Assembly: GCF_029784165.1 (NCBI RefSeq)
Contig: NC_073695.1
Coordinates: 140,542,815 to 140,606,814 of the forward strand
Length of the DNA: 64,000 bases
Source of the DNA: Wyeomyia smithii
Lineage: Eukaryota > Arthropoda > Insecta > Diptera > Culicidae
Direction: 5' to 3'
The notes below the pieces were generated by a model, which was given only the letters and a program-made list of their open reading frames with translations, was not told where the DNA came from and ran no database searches. Each line of letters starts with the position of its first letter. Position 1 is the stretch's first letter. A program made the position numbers and the translations under genes. Of the stretch, positions 38,601-51,125 are shown piece by piece.

Positions 38601-39394
38601 TAAAGTGAATACTTCACCGAACGTCTAAGTCACGACCTCACGGCTGATAGTAGGATTAATCGAGCGTCTCCGCAGAACAAACAATCACGATCCAGCTTCG
38701 TGTTGTGACACAGTGGCCGTATCCTACACGCGACCTTGTAGATGCCACTTGTAGTTGACTTCCACTCGCTCGATCGTATGGTGGTCCGTGCTGCTAGCGG
38801 GGTAACAGCGGTGCGGGAGAATTATTCTTGCTGATATATCAGCTGCGTATCGGATCACTGGCGGGGTAGCCTGCCCCTTTCAGTGTGCAGAAGATGTTTC
38901 TGCCGATAAACTACCGGCTATTGTTATCGCGCAGCACAAGAACTAATCGACAAAAAAACACCCGTACGATAACTCGTGTATTGTTATTTTGCGAACTCAA
39001 ACGGAGATGAACAATTTGCGTCTGATCGAGACGAAAGCAAAACAACGAATGGAATGACCCATATTTAATTGAAATATGAAGGTACTATTTAAAACACTTC
39101 AACTCATTTCTTGAGAACCGTTCGCCCAATCGCCTTGTTGTCAAAGAATGAATTGCATAATATCGATTATACATTTCAATGAACTTAAAGTTTTGGCTAG
39201 ACAACCACGGACAAATTAAGGAAAATGTGTATTTTCCTAACTATTAGAAAATTTTCGAATTTCAATTCAAAATAATTCGAAGACCGATGCATTTAGAATG
39301 CAAACTACCAAGCGCTTTAGAATTTAAAACGACCACCTGAATCTTTAAGTATCATTGGAATACAATTATTTTGGATAATGATGAAATTAAAATA

Positions 39395-41902
39395 AAAACC
39401 CAAATTAATCCACCTAGCGGTCAGACTCAGCCTTTCTCATTCCAACTTATTATTTGTAAAAATAGATTTACATGAATGCTTAAATCCTATAAAGGATTAT
39501 TCACTCATTGGGTTCTAAAATATTAATGTTGTAATTGAAGTATAAAATATGAAATTTGACGTAATGTTAGTGCTTAAGAAATAGCGAAATAAAAGAAATG
39601 ACTCTTAATTTAAAACAATTTCAATTTAATCACGAGCGATACCGGGAACGTTCAAATAGTACGATACCGCATTTAAATCATGTTGAGGCCATATATACTG
39701 ATCAGAGCAATTATGTGTTATGTGTTGAATAGTCTTTGAATTTCTTTCCTTTCCAAAACTTTCGAACAGCATATCAAATTGTTATGAAGTTTGTTATTTG
39801 TAAGTTTTAGAGATGATTCGTTTGTATGACACTAGTTATGTTCAAATAAGTCATGTAATACTTGAGATAATAGACTCTCGTTGTTTTAACAATTTGATAC
39901 ATAACGGTTGCTTAAGTTTGATTATAATCAAATGAAAAGGGAACGTATAGGGCAGCCAAACTTTGAAACCACGTGTTCAATCATAATTCATCAGCTAACC
40001 CTTAACAAGCCCGCTCATCTGATATCAATATTGTTCAAATCGGTTGTGTAGTTTCTAAGGCAATGAAGTTTCGTGATTTTCACATTTCGATACATTACAG
40101 ACGAAGTTACAGCCCGATTACAGCAAAATTCAATAGAGTGTTATGAGGCAGCTAGACCTTTCATTTGACACTAATTTTGTGGAAATCGGTTCAACCATCT
40201 CTGAGAAAAATGAGTGAGTCCAAGTAGTCTTCGGAATATGTTTCTTTTCATAGCTGGATTTCATATTTTTAAACATAGCAGACAAAGTAATAATCCGTTT
40301 GCAAAAAAAATCAACAGAGTTTAATGGGGCAACATGACCTTCAATATGACACTGATTTTAGGAAAATCGGTCCAGCCTTCTCTGAGAAACATGAGTGAAA
40401 TCAAACAGTCTCCAGAACACGTTTCTTTCCATAACTTCTGAGCCACAAGTTCAATCTTCATAAAATTCAAAAGTTAAGGGTTTTTTTAGGAACCCCTTTC
40501 TTTGAACCAATTTTGTTCAAATCGGTTGAGTAGTTTCTAAGATATTGATGTTTCGTGATTTTTACATTTCGATACATTATCTCTAAACTAAAAATCAGAT
40601 CACAATGAAATTCAATAGGGTCTTATAGGGAACCTTTATACCTTTCAATTGCAATTAATTTCATTGAAATCGGCTCAGCCATCTCTGAGAAAATCGAGTG
40701 AGTTTGGGAGAGCGTTACACACACATACAGAAAATGCTCAGCTCGTCGAACTGAATACGACATTCGGCCCTTTTGAGCACTTTTATACATCTAGTTTTTG
40801 CAGTGATTGCTATACCTTTCTAGGAGAAAGGCAATAGGAGAAAGGCAAAAAGTGAAATGATAGAAATGACTTTTTATTTCAACTTCAATCTTGAGCAAGG
40901 CCGCAAACATTGAAATAGTACAATTTTAAAAACAAAATATTTTGATCGTAGCTATAGTTTTAAACAGTCTGCGGGTTACATTTCTTTCTATAACTTTCAA
41001 ACCACTCACTGTTCATAGCTTCTGAAATATAAGACCGATTTTCACATTCTGACGCAGCACCAAAACTAAAAGTTTGATTACAATGAAATTCAATAGCTAC
41101 CTATGCATCAAATAGACCCTTCATTTGACACCAACATAGAAAGAATCGGTCAGACCATCTCTGAGAAAAGTGGCTGCAAAAAAAAGGTACACATACACAC
41201 GTACACACCCACACACAAACATATACAACTATACATGCATATATGCAGAAAATGCTCGATTCGTCAAACTGAGTAGAGTAGTATATGACATTCGGCCTTT
41301 TGGATCACTTTTCTACCTTTTAATTGGCCAGTGATCGTTGGGAGAAAGTCAATATGTTTACTTTCATTATGTGATTTCACATTTTTATAAACAACGGACT
41401 AAGTTACAATCCGATTACAATGAAATTCAATAGCAACCTATGGGGCAACTAGACCTTTCATTCGACACGAATTTTGTGAAAATCGGTTCAGCCATCTTTG
41501 AGAAAAATGAGTGAGTTTAAAAAACCTCGGGATAACTTTTCTTTACATAACTTTTGAACCATATATTCAATCATAACGAAATTTTTAAGTTTAGGGTTTT
41601 GAAGACAGCCCGATCATTTGAAACCAGTTTTATTGAAATCGGTTATGTGGTTTCAGAGATATTGATGATTCGTGATTTTTACATTTTGATACATAACCTC
41701 TAAACTAAAAATCCGATTACAATGTAATTCAATAGCAACCTATGGCGCAACTAGACCTTTCATTTGCAATTAATTTTATGAAAATCAGTCCAGCCATCTC
41801 TGTGAAAAGTGAGTGAGAAAAAAAAGTTGCACATACACACACACATATATATACCTTTGGTTTTTCCAGTGATTGCTATACCTTTCTAGGAGAAAGGCAA
41901 AA
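39395..41902 (+). repeat. Repeat R, left arm of a long inverted repeat
   Basis: Two or more R segments in plus orientation: 39395 to about 40850, then partial segments to 41902, ending at the CCTTTCTAGGAGAAAGG hairpin. The same series appears inverted at 44154-47369 with the inner joints preserved. There is no gene. Confidence 0.75.
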
Positions 41903-42094
41903 CCTTAATTAATCCACCAAGCGGTCAGACCCAGCCTTTCTCTTTCAAACTTTTATTTGTTTAAATAGATTTACATGAACGCTTCAATCCAATAATTGTA
42001 TATTCAATCTTTAGGTTCTTAAATATTGATGTTGTAATCCAAACATATAAAAATACAGTCCGGTCTATCTGTCTGTCTGTTTGATCCATATAGG

Positions 42095-42286
42095 CAGGAC
42101 CGAATTTAAACGCTGGGAGGCCCGGGGTAAATTTGTCTGTGAGGCCCTCTTTTCTTAAAACATATATAAGTAACGTTCTGGAAGGTGACGAGCAAAAAAA
42201 AGGTCGCCCCAGGACTAGGGGGGTGCCTTTAATCGGTAAGCCTGGGGCGTTTGCCCCCTTTGCCCCACCCCTCAAATCAGGGCCTG
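42095..42286. mobile_element. hAT-type MITE (192 bp) with 8-bp target duplication
   Basis: The tips are CAGGACCGAATTTAA and, inverted, CAGGCCCTGATTTGAGG-like. CATATAGG flanks it at 42087-42094 and 42287-42294. Eight-base duplications and CAGG tips are hAT hallmarks (established). The middle is G/C-rich and non-coding. Confidence 0.85.
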
Positions 42287-42639
42287 CATATAGGCTCGAG
42301 AACTACCGAACCGATCGACGTGAAAATTTGTATGTATGGGTTTTTGGTGCCGATAAAGGTTCCTATGATAGTTTGAGACCCCTCCCTCTTCTGGAAGGGG
42401 GGGACCAAACGGACCGAGTAAATGGAAACAAATTTAGCATGTGAATGTTTTTAGGGGTAACGAATATGTCCATAATGGCTCGACAGTCCTCCCTTTTCTG
42501 GAAGGGAGGGGTTCCATACAAATGAAACACAAATTTCTGCACATCTCGAGAGCTAACCAACTAATTGGAACCAAATTTGACAGGTGGATGTTTTTAGTGG
42601 TAACAAATTTGTTCCATAATCGACCTCAGGCAACATTTT

Positions 42640-43770
42640 GGATTGTAAAAAGGCAACTTCCGGTTTCTGGAAAACAGCCAAAAATGGCCGATTTCCACCC
42701 AATATAATATCCGAATCTAGAATGATACACAGGAGCTAAAATCGATCGAAATTGTCTTCAAATGCCATCATCAAAACCAAAATGGCGACCTCCGGTTTCG
42801 GAAAAACAGCGGCAAATGACCAAATACCACCCAATATGGGTATTTCCGGAACCGTAATGATGCTCTGGAGCCACAAATCGGCTTCAGACAACATTTTGAA
42901 TTGTAAGATGGCAACTTTCGGTTTCTGGAAAACGGCCTTAAACGGACTATTTCCATTAAATATGAGTATCTCCGGAACCAGAAAGATGGACAGAAGCTAA
43001 AAATTGATCACAGACACAATCTTGAATTTTAAGATGGTGACTTCCGGTGTCTGGCAAACAGCCGGAAATGACCAAATACTATTCAATATGAATGTTTTCG
43101 CAACCAGAATTACACTCAGATGACAGAAATTGATTTCACAGGCAATTTTAAAGTCCAAAATGACGACTTTCGGTTTCTGGAAAACAGCCGAAAATAGCCG
43201 ATTTCCGTCTCACGTGAGTATCTCCGGATCTAAAATGATATACAGCAGCTGAAATCGACCACAGACCCCATTTTGGATTCTAGGTTGGCGACTTCCGGTT
43301 CCTGCGAAACAGCCGAAAATGATTGAATAATACCCAATATGGGTTTTTCTTCAACCAGAATGATGCTCAGAGGCCAGAAATTGTCTTAAATACCATTTCG
43401 AAATCCAAGATGGCATCTATCGGTTTGTGAAAAACAGCCTCAAAGAACAATTACTATCCAATATAAGTATCTTTGGAACCAGAATGATGGAAGGAGCTAA
43501 CAATTGACCTCAGGCACCATTTCAAGTTCCAAAATGGCAACTTCTAGGAAACAATCGAAAATGACCGAATAATATTCAATATGGATATTTCCTTAATCGA
43601 TGTGATGCATAGAAACCAAACATTGACCCTGGACACCATTTTGAATTTGAAGACGACCACTTTTAGTTTCTGGAAAACAACCAAAACAACTAAATACCTC
43701 CCAATATGGGTATTTCCGGTGTTAGATTGATGCCAGAAAATCTGCTGAACATGACCGAATACAACCCGAT
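42640..43770 (+). repeat. ~125-bp tandem array, about nine units
   Basis: A phrase like ATGGCGACTTCCGGTTTCTG recurs near 42652, 42784, 42910, 43035, 43162, 43286, 43412, 43535 and 43655, a spacing of about 120-130. Each unit also has a CCAATATGGGTATTTCCGGA-like phrase. The copy at 30780-31010 has about two units. Confidence 0.85.
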
Positions 43771-44916
43771 ATGAATATATTCAGATTTAAGGCGATGTTC
43801 AGAAGCCAAAAGTCGAGGATAATGTCATTGCGATAAAACCAATCATTTTAAACGATTTGTTATTTGACTTTGATCATATCCTATGGCCGATTCGTCGTGT
43901 ATTTGTAGATTTTAAACACATCGCAAGGCATCAAAGAATTTGGAACGTTCAAATAGTATAATATCACATTTAAATTATATCGATCAAAGCAGGTATAGCT
44001 TTCAATAGTCTTTGAATTTCTTTTCTTTCCATAACTTTTGAGCCACATATCAAATTGTTATTTGTTATTTGTAAGTTTGAGAGATAACTCGTTCGTATGA
44101 CACAAGCTATGTTCAAATAAATCATGTAATCTTTGAGGCAATAGACTTTCGTTGTTGCCTTTCTCCTAGAAAGGTATAGCAATCACTGGAAACACCAAAG
44201 ATATGAAAGTGGTCCCAAAGGCCGAATGTCATATACCACTCGACCCTTTTCGTCGAACTGAGCATTTTCTGTATGTATGTATGTGTGTATGTGTGTGCGT
44301 GTGTGTGTGTATGTGCAACTTTTTTTTCTCACTCACTTTTCTCAGAGATGGCTGGACCGATTTTCATAAAATTAATTGCAAATGTATGGTCTAGTTGCGC
44401 CATAGTTTGCTATTGAATTACATTGTAATCGGATTTTTAGTTTAGAGGTTATGTATCAAAATGTAAAAATCACGAAACATAAATATCTCAGAAACCACAT
44501 AACCGATTTCAATAAGCTAGTTTCGAATGATCGGGCTGTCTTCAAAACCATAAAATTTTAAATTTCGTTATGATTGAACATATGGTTCAAAAGTTATGTA
44601 AAGAACAGTTATCCTGAGTTTGTTTAAACTCACTCGTTTTTCTCAGAGATAGCTGAACCGATTTTCATAAAATTAGTGTCAAATAAAAGGTCTAGTTGCC
44701 CCATAGGTTGCTATTTAATTTCATTGTAATCGGATTGTAACCTTGTCCGTTGTTTATAAAAATGTGAAATCACATAATGAAAGTAAACATATTGACTTTC
44801 TCCTAACGATCACTGGCTAATTAAAAGGTAGAACTTAGTTCGACGAATCGAGCATTTTCTGCATATATGCATGTATAGGTGTATATGTTTGTGTGTGGGT
44901 GTGTAGGTGTGTATGT

Positions 44917-45178
44917 AAAACAATATCGCACGCTAGCCTGGGGGCTAATGCGGTCTCGATCAACTAGATTAGTTGAGAGAATTCGTTATGGATATTGTTT
45001 TCGGCACATTTTGTGTGTTGTAGGATAAGTACAACGATACACCGTGCCCCAGTGCTGAGTCGAGAAAATTTTCAGCTCGAAAAGTTCCTCGACCTAATCG
45101 GGAATCGAATCCGATATCACAACCGTGTGGGAGAGCTAGCCGACCGACATCGCTAACCACAGAACCACGGGGACCACA
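44917..45178 (-). mobile_element. tRNA-derived SINE with 13-bp target duplication
   Basis: The minus-strand head reads TGGTTAGCGATGTCGG (box A) and GGATTCGATTCCC (box B). TAGGTGTGTATGT flanks it at 44904-44916 and 45179-45191. It is a different SINE family from those at 28509 and 54865. Confidence 0.87.
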
Positions 45179-45397
45179 TAGGTGTGTATGTGCACCTTTT
45201 TTTTCGCACTTACTTTTCTCAGAAATAGTCTGACCGATTCTTTCTATCTTGGTGTCAAATGAAGGGTCTATTTGCCGCTTAGGTTGCAATTGAAACTTTT
45301 AGTTTTGACGTTGCGTCAGAATGTGAAAATCGCTCTTTTATTTCAATAGCTATGAACATTTTTGAATTCAAATTAATGGGCTTTTAAACCCTTAAAC

Positions 45398-45714
45398 CAG
45401 CGGTTCTCATTCTGGGGTACGCGTACCCCTGGGGGTACTCGAAAACCTTCAGGGGGTACGCGAAAGAAAAATCAGTAATGGCGGACAAAGTAATTTTTCT
45501 TTATAATTCTTTACTTTCTATTCAATGTTGCTCCTAAAACATGACTGTAGCAATCAAACAAACAAAGTTGAATTTAAAACCTGATCTAGACCTCCACAAC
45601 ATGATCTACCACTACCACACTCCCACTCTGCGAGAAAATTCCAAGCTAGGGGGTAAAATTGATATGAAAATATCGCCAAGGGGTACGCGGACAAAGAAAG
45701 GTTGAGAACCGCTG
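45398..45714. mobile_element. hAT-type MITE (317 bp) with 8-bp target duplication
   Basis: The tips are CAGCGGTTCTCATTCTGG and, inverted, CAGCGGTTCTCAACC. CCTTAAAC flanks it at 45390-45397 and 45715-45722. The interior has GGGGTACGCG repeats near both ends. Confidence 0.9.
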
Positions 45715-47685
45715 CCTTAAACAATGAATTTTATAATGTTTAAACATGTGGTTTGAAAGTTATAGAAAGAAACGTAACCCGCTGTCTGTTTAAAACTATA
45801 GCTACGATCAAAATATGTGACCTCAACATAATTTAAATTTGATATTGTACTATTTAAATGTTTCGGCCTTGCTCAGGATTGAAGTTGAAGTAAAAAGTCA
45901 TTTCTATCATATAACTCTTTGCCTTTCCCCTATTGCCTTTCTCCTAGAAAGGTATAGCAATCAGTGCAAAAACTAAAGGTATAAAAGTGCTCGAAAGGAC
46001 CAAATGTCGTATATCACTCGATTCAGTTCGACGAGCTGAGCATTTTCTGTATGTGTGTGTGTGTGTAACGCTCTCCCAAACTCACTCGATTTTCTCAGAG
46101 ATTGCTGGACCGATTTCAATGAAATTAATTGCAAATGAAAGGTCTAGCTGCCCTATAAGACCCTATTCAATATTATTGTAATCTGATTTCTAGTTCAGAG
46201 GTTATGTATCGAAATGTAAAAATCACGAAACATCAATATCTCAGAAACTACACAACCGATTTGATCAAAATAAGTTTCAAATGAACAGGCCACCTATAAA
46301 ACCCTTAACTTCTGAATTTTATGAAGATTGAACTTGTGGTTCAGAAGCTATAGAAATAAACGTGTTCCGGAGACTATTCATTCTCACTCATGTTTCTCAG
46401 AGATGGCTGGACCGATTTTCATAAAATCAGTGTCATATGGAAGGTCTAGTTGCCATATAAAACTTTATTGGTTTTTTTTTGCAAACGGATTATTACTCCG
46501 CCTGTTATGTTTAAAAATGTGAAATCCAGATATGACAAGAAACATATTCCGAAGACTACTTGGACTCACTCACTTTTCTCAGAGATGGTTGAATCGATTT
46601 CCACAAACTAAATGTCAAATAAAAGGCCTAGCTCTCTCATAGCACCCGATTGAATTTTGCTGTAATCCGACTGTAACTTCGTCTGTAATGTATCGAAATG
46701 CGAAAAGCACAAAACTTCATTATCTCAGAAACTACACAACCGATTTGAATAATAATGATATCAGATGAACGGGCTAGTTAAGAGTTAACTGATGAATTAT
46801 AATTGAACACGTGGTTTCAAAGTTTGGCTGCCCTATACGTTCCCTTTTCATTTGATTGTAATCAAACTTAAGCAACCGTTATGTATTAAATAGTTAAAAC
46901 AACGAAAGTCTATTATCGCAAGTATTACATGACTTATTTGAACATAACTAGAGTCATACAAACGAGTCATCTCTCAAACTTACAAATAACAAACTTCATA
47001 ACAATTGGATATGCTGTTCAAAAATTATGGAGAAAAAAGAAATTCAAAGACTATTCAACACTATACCTGCTTTGATCAATATATATGGCCTCAACATGAT
47101 TTAAATGTGGTATCGTACTTTTTGAAAGTTCCCGGTGTCGCTCGTGATTAAATTGTACGAAATTAAGAGTCATTTCTTTTATTTCGCTATTTCTCAAGCA
47201 CTAACATTACGTCAAATTTCATAGTTTATACTCCAATTACAACATCAATATTTTAGAACCCAAAGAGTGAATATACCTCTATTGGATTTAAGCATTCATG
47301 TAAATTTATTTTTACAAATAATAAGTTTGAATGAGAAAGGCTGAGTCTGACTGCTAGGTGGATTAATTTGTTAGGTTTAAAATTAGTTTATTTGACACGG
47401 CACGATACATTTTCTGTTTTACTGAGCCAAGTACAATTCGCATTAATTCTACGTTAGCAGGGAAAAGAGGGAGGCCTTTTATTTATTCTCGCGGCCGACT
47501 ACGAGCTAGTGGGGATTTAAGGTGAGAGGAGGGAAATACAATTCTTGCTTAAAACTAATTAAGATATACGATCTATTTGTGTTTCGACTGGTGTTCTTTT
47601 ATGTTTTTTAAACATAGATTTAGGCTCTTCGTGTTCGTGTCTCCAGCGTCGTATACGGGTATTCTGACAAATAGACAAAAGAATA

Positions 47686-49530
47686 TTAAATTTTAATATC
47701 CAAGAACGCAGAAGCCATTTGCTCTTTCCGAGCAAATGCGACTTGAATTTCAGTAGAAAGCAACGCTAGGCAATCGTTCGTCCCTTCGCCCCGGCGAAAG
47801 CCAAATTGAGTATCTGAAAGTAAACCGTTTGTTTCGACCCATTTGTCTAACCGTAAGAGGATCATTTTTTCCATTAATTTCCGGAGGCAAGAGAGCATCG
47901 CAATCGGCCTATATGAATTGTGATCAGAGGCAGGTTTCCCGGGTTTCCCAATAGCAATGACTTTTACCTCCCTCCAGTCATGCGGAACAATATTTAGCTC
48001 AAGAAACTTGTTGAACAAATTCAACAAGCGTCTTTTTGCAGAGTCGGGTAGATTCTTCAACAGGTTGAATTTTATTCTATCTAACCCTGGAGCCTTATTG
48101 TTGCACGACAGGAGAGCCATTGAAAATTCCAACATCGAAAATGGAGGCTCTTCCGTAGTTCCTATAAACGCTTCGCGAAAGGTTTTCTGTTCCGGTACAG
48201 AGTCCGGACAGACCTTTTTGGCAAAATCGAGTATCCAGCGATCTGAATACTCCTCACTCTCATTCGAAACGTCACGGTTCCGCATGCGCCTGGCGGTATC
48301 CCAAATAGTGCTCATCGCTGTTTTCCTCGACAACGCGTTTACGAACCGCCGCCAGTACCCGCGTTTTTTCGCCTTTACTAAGCTCTTCATCTGCCTGCCC
48401 AGTGCCTCGTACTTTCGAAGCTGGTTGACAGTGCCGTACTCCCGGTAGTCCTTATACGCCGCGGACCTTCGCACGTACAGCTCAGAGCACTCTTTGTCCC
48501 ACCATTTGTTGTTGAGCATTCTCCTCTTCCTAGATCCCTCTGGCAAGGCATAGGAACACCCTTCGACGGGATCGTCAGATGTACCCTCATCAGTTGGCAA
48601 AAAGGAAAAGATGTTTCCTGTCAAGGGTGGCTCAGCCCTCTTAAGCATTTCTGCAAAAGAGCGCTTTGATCGTTCTATAAGGGAACGCTTAATTTTTTCC
48701 TCGCGCTGTTTGTACGCGGGACATGCCGGAAGGTCATGCCGAGTTCCCTCGCAATAAAGACACTTTTCAGTATCCCCACTGCAAGCGTTCTCAGCATGAT
48801 TGCCTCCGCACTTGCTACAGCGTGCCTTGTTGCAGTAGTAGGTGGCTGTGTGACCTAACTGCTTACAGTTTTGGCAATGCATGACCCGCGGTACGAACAG
48901 GCGTACAGGTAGACGAACCCTGTCCAAGCGGACGTAGTTCGGCAGCGCGGATCCGGCGAATGTTACTCGGAAGGAATCCGAAGGGAGGAATTTCTTCTTC
49001 CCTTCTTCGATGGATACTGAATGCAATTGCTTGCAATCCAGTATCTTTACACTTTGCATCAAGGGGTTTTTAAAACAGCCAACTCCATGACGCAAAATGT
49101 CATCGACAGTGAGATTCCCCTCGGTAACCACACCGTCGATTTCTACAACCTTGGCAGGGATGTACATGCGATACTCTCTCGTGAAGAGCTCGTAGCCAGC
49201 AATTTCGTTTGCTTGCTTCAAGCTACTCACGACAACTCGCAGTTTGTTCGGCCTCACCTTTGTAATCTCGGTTACGGCCGAAAAATGTTTTGCCAGGTCT
49301 TTGCCAATTTGAATAATATTCAATGGCTTCTTTATGGGCCGGAAAAAAACAACGTAGGGACCGCCAGCGGCATCTGGGTAAGCTTTTACCCGTACTTCCG
49401 GTACTCTTGGTACAGGACTTGGCAAAGGGGAGGGCACAGGGGAAGGCAGGGGTGAGCTGATGGGAGAAATTTCAATTTCTTCCCCGTTTGTTTCCACCTC
49501 CAGGAAAAGTTGCACCTGCATTTTGTCCAT
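47686..49530 (-). CDS. Chimeric ORF1-RT fusion of LINE copy 3
   Basis: A single open frame of 614 codons. Residues 1 to about 340 are ORF1 with all three zinc knuckles. The frame then passes at RKRRML/NNKWWDKECSEL into ORF2 between the endonuclease and RT. It carries on through NSYRPIAMLS and FGFRRGEGTNDC and stops just after FLDIK, the first RT catalytic Asp motif. The endonuclease, the ADD motif and RNase H are absent. The fusion is in frame without stops, unlike the other LINE copies. Translation is possible but not shown. Confidence 0.8.
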   Translation of the reverse strand: MDKMQVQLFLEVETNGEEIEISPISSPLPSPVPSPLPSPVPRVPEVRVKAYPDAAGGPYVVFFRPIKKPLNIIQIGKDLAKHFSAVTEITKVRPNKLRVVVSSLKQANEIAGYELFTREYRMYIPAKVVEIDGVVTEGNLTVDDILRHGVGCFKNPLMQSVKILDCKQLHSVSIEEGKKKFLPSDSFRVTFAGSALPNYVRLDRVRLPVRLFVPRVMHCQNCKQLGHTATYYCNKARCSKCGGNHAENACSGDTEKCLYCEGTRHDLPACPAYKQREEKIKRSLIERSKRSFAEMLKRAEPPLTGNIFSFLPTDEGTSDDPVEGCSYALPEGSRKRRMLNNKWWDKECSELYVRRSAAYKDYREYGTVNQLRKYEALGRQMKSLVKAKKRGYWRRFVNALSRKTAMSTIWDTARRMRNRDVSNESEEYSDRWILDFAKKVCPDSVPEQKTFREAFIGTTEEPPFSMLEFSMALLSCNNKAPGLDRIKFNLLKNLPDSAKRRLLNLFNKFLELNIVPHDWREVKVIAIGKPGKPASDHNSYRPIAMLSCLRKLMEKMILLRLDKWVETNGLLSDTQFGFRRGEGTNDCLALLSTEIQVAFARKEQMASAFLDIKI

Positions 49531-49584
49531 TTTGCGGGAGCGTTACACTCTACCGCACACAAACGATAAATATTCGTATATGGG

Positions 49585-49790
49585 GGGGGGGGGGGGGGTT
49601 TCAAGTAGTTGATATTAAATTTTAAAAACAATTTCTAATACTAATAATAATACTAATACTAATACTAATACTAATACTAATAACAATAGTAATAATAATA
49701 ATAATAATTGTAGTAATAATAATAATAATAACAATAATAATAATATCAATAATAATATTAATAATAATATTATAACATAGTAATAATATT
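49585..49790. repeat. G run and (AAT)n-like tract in the LINE copy 3 leader
   Basis: A run of 16 or so G (49583-49599), then interrupted AAT/ACT repeats (49637-49790), matching the leader layout of copy 2. Confidence 0.85.
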
Positions 49791-50243
49791 GATAATTATA
49801 GTAAAAATTCTAAATGTAATACTTCACCGAACGTCTAAGTCACGACCTCACGGCTGATAGTTGGATTAATCGAGTGTCTCCGCAGAACAAACAATGACGA
49901 TCCAGCTTCGTGTTGTGACACAGTGGCCGTATCTTACACGCGACCTTGTAGATGCCACTTGTAGTTGACTTCCACTCGCTCGATCGTATGGTGGTCCGTG
50001 CTGCTAGCGGGGTAACAGCGGTGCGGGAGAATTATTCTTGCTGATATATCAGCTGCGTATCGAATCACTGGCGGGGTAGCCTGCGCCTACCAGTGTGCAG
50101 ATGTTTCTGCCGATATACAACAGGCTATTGTTATCGCGCAACACAAGAACTAATCGACAAAAAAACACCCGTACGATAACTCGTGTATTGTTATTTTGCG
50201 AACTCAAACGGAGATAAACAATTTGCGTCTAATGGATTAATTT

Positions 50244-51084
50244 ATGTTTGTATTAACAATTTAATACATAACGGTTGCTTAAGTTCGATTACAATCAAAT
50301 GAAATGGGAACGTATAGGGCAGCCAAACTTTGAAACCACGTGTTCAATCATAATTCATCAGTTAACCCTTAACTAGCCCGCTCATCTGATAATAATATTG
50401 ATTAAATCGGTTGTGTAGTTTCTCAGATAATAAAGTTTCGTGATTTTCACATTTCGGTATGTTACAGACCTAGTTACAGTTCGATTACAGTTAAATTCAA
50501 TAGGGTGTTATGAGCCAGCTAGACTTATTGTTTGACACTAACTTTGTGGAAATCGGGTCAGCTATCTCTTAGAAAAGTGAGTGAGTCCAAGTAGTCGTCG
50601 AAATATGTTCCTTTTCATAGCTGGGTTTCACATTTTTGAACATAACAGGCAAAGTAATAGTCCGATTGCAAAACAAATCAATAGGGTCTTATGAGACAAC
50701 AAAACCTTCCATTTGACACTGATCTTATGAAAATCGGCTCAGGCATCTCTGAGAAACATGAGTGAAATTAAACAGTCTTCAGAACACGTTTCTTTTCATA
50801 ACTTTTGAATTGCAAGTTCAATCTTCATAAACGTATTTCAGAAAGTTCGTTCATTTGAAACCAATTTTGTTTAAATCGGTTGGGTAGTTTTTGAGATAAT
50901 GATGTTTAAATATTTTTACATTTTGATACATAACCTCTAAACTAAAAATCCGATTAAAATAAAATTGAATATGGTCTTATGGGCAACCAAGACCTTTCAT
51001 TTGCAATTAATTTCATGTAAATCGGTCCAGCCATCTCTGAGAAAAGTGTCTGAGAAGAAAAATCTGCACTAACATACACACACA

Positions 51085-51125
<41 letters not shown>

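Larger units (their letters stand above)
41903..44153 (+). repeat. Repeat R, spacer copy with expanded 125-bp array
   Basis: A third R segment in plus orientation, starting at the TTAATCCACC block. It contains a hAT MITE and a ~9-unit ~125-bp tandem array, then the first part of the next R domain (43900-44153). It sits between the inverted arms. Confidence 0.7.
44154..47369 (-). repeat. Repeat R, right arm of the long inverted repeat
   Basis: Reverse-complement series of 39395-41902, beginning GCCTTTCTCCTAGAAAGG and ending with the inverted start block GGTGGATTAATTT. It is longer than the left arm mainly because of a SINE (44917-45178) and a hAT MITE (45398-45714). Confidence 0.75.
47370..50232 (-). 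mobile_element. I-type LINE, copy 3 (internally deleted)
   Basis: TGGATTAATTT flanks it at 47359-47369 and 50233-50243 (11-bp target duplication). The leader and 3' region match copy 2, but the body is only about 2.9 kb. One deletion joins ORF1 to ORF2, and another removes everything between the RT finger region and the 3' region. Confidence 0.9.

Noticed and set aside
42640..43770. CRISPR-like regular spacing
   Set aside because: The repeats are ~125-bp diverged tandem units without distinct spacers, in a eukaryotic genome.
44900..45190. Possible functional tRNA gene on the minus strand
   Set aside because: The tRNA-like head continues into a ~260-bp body and is bounded by a 13-bp target duplication, so it is a SINE.
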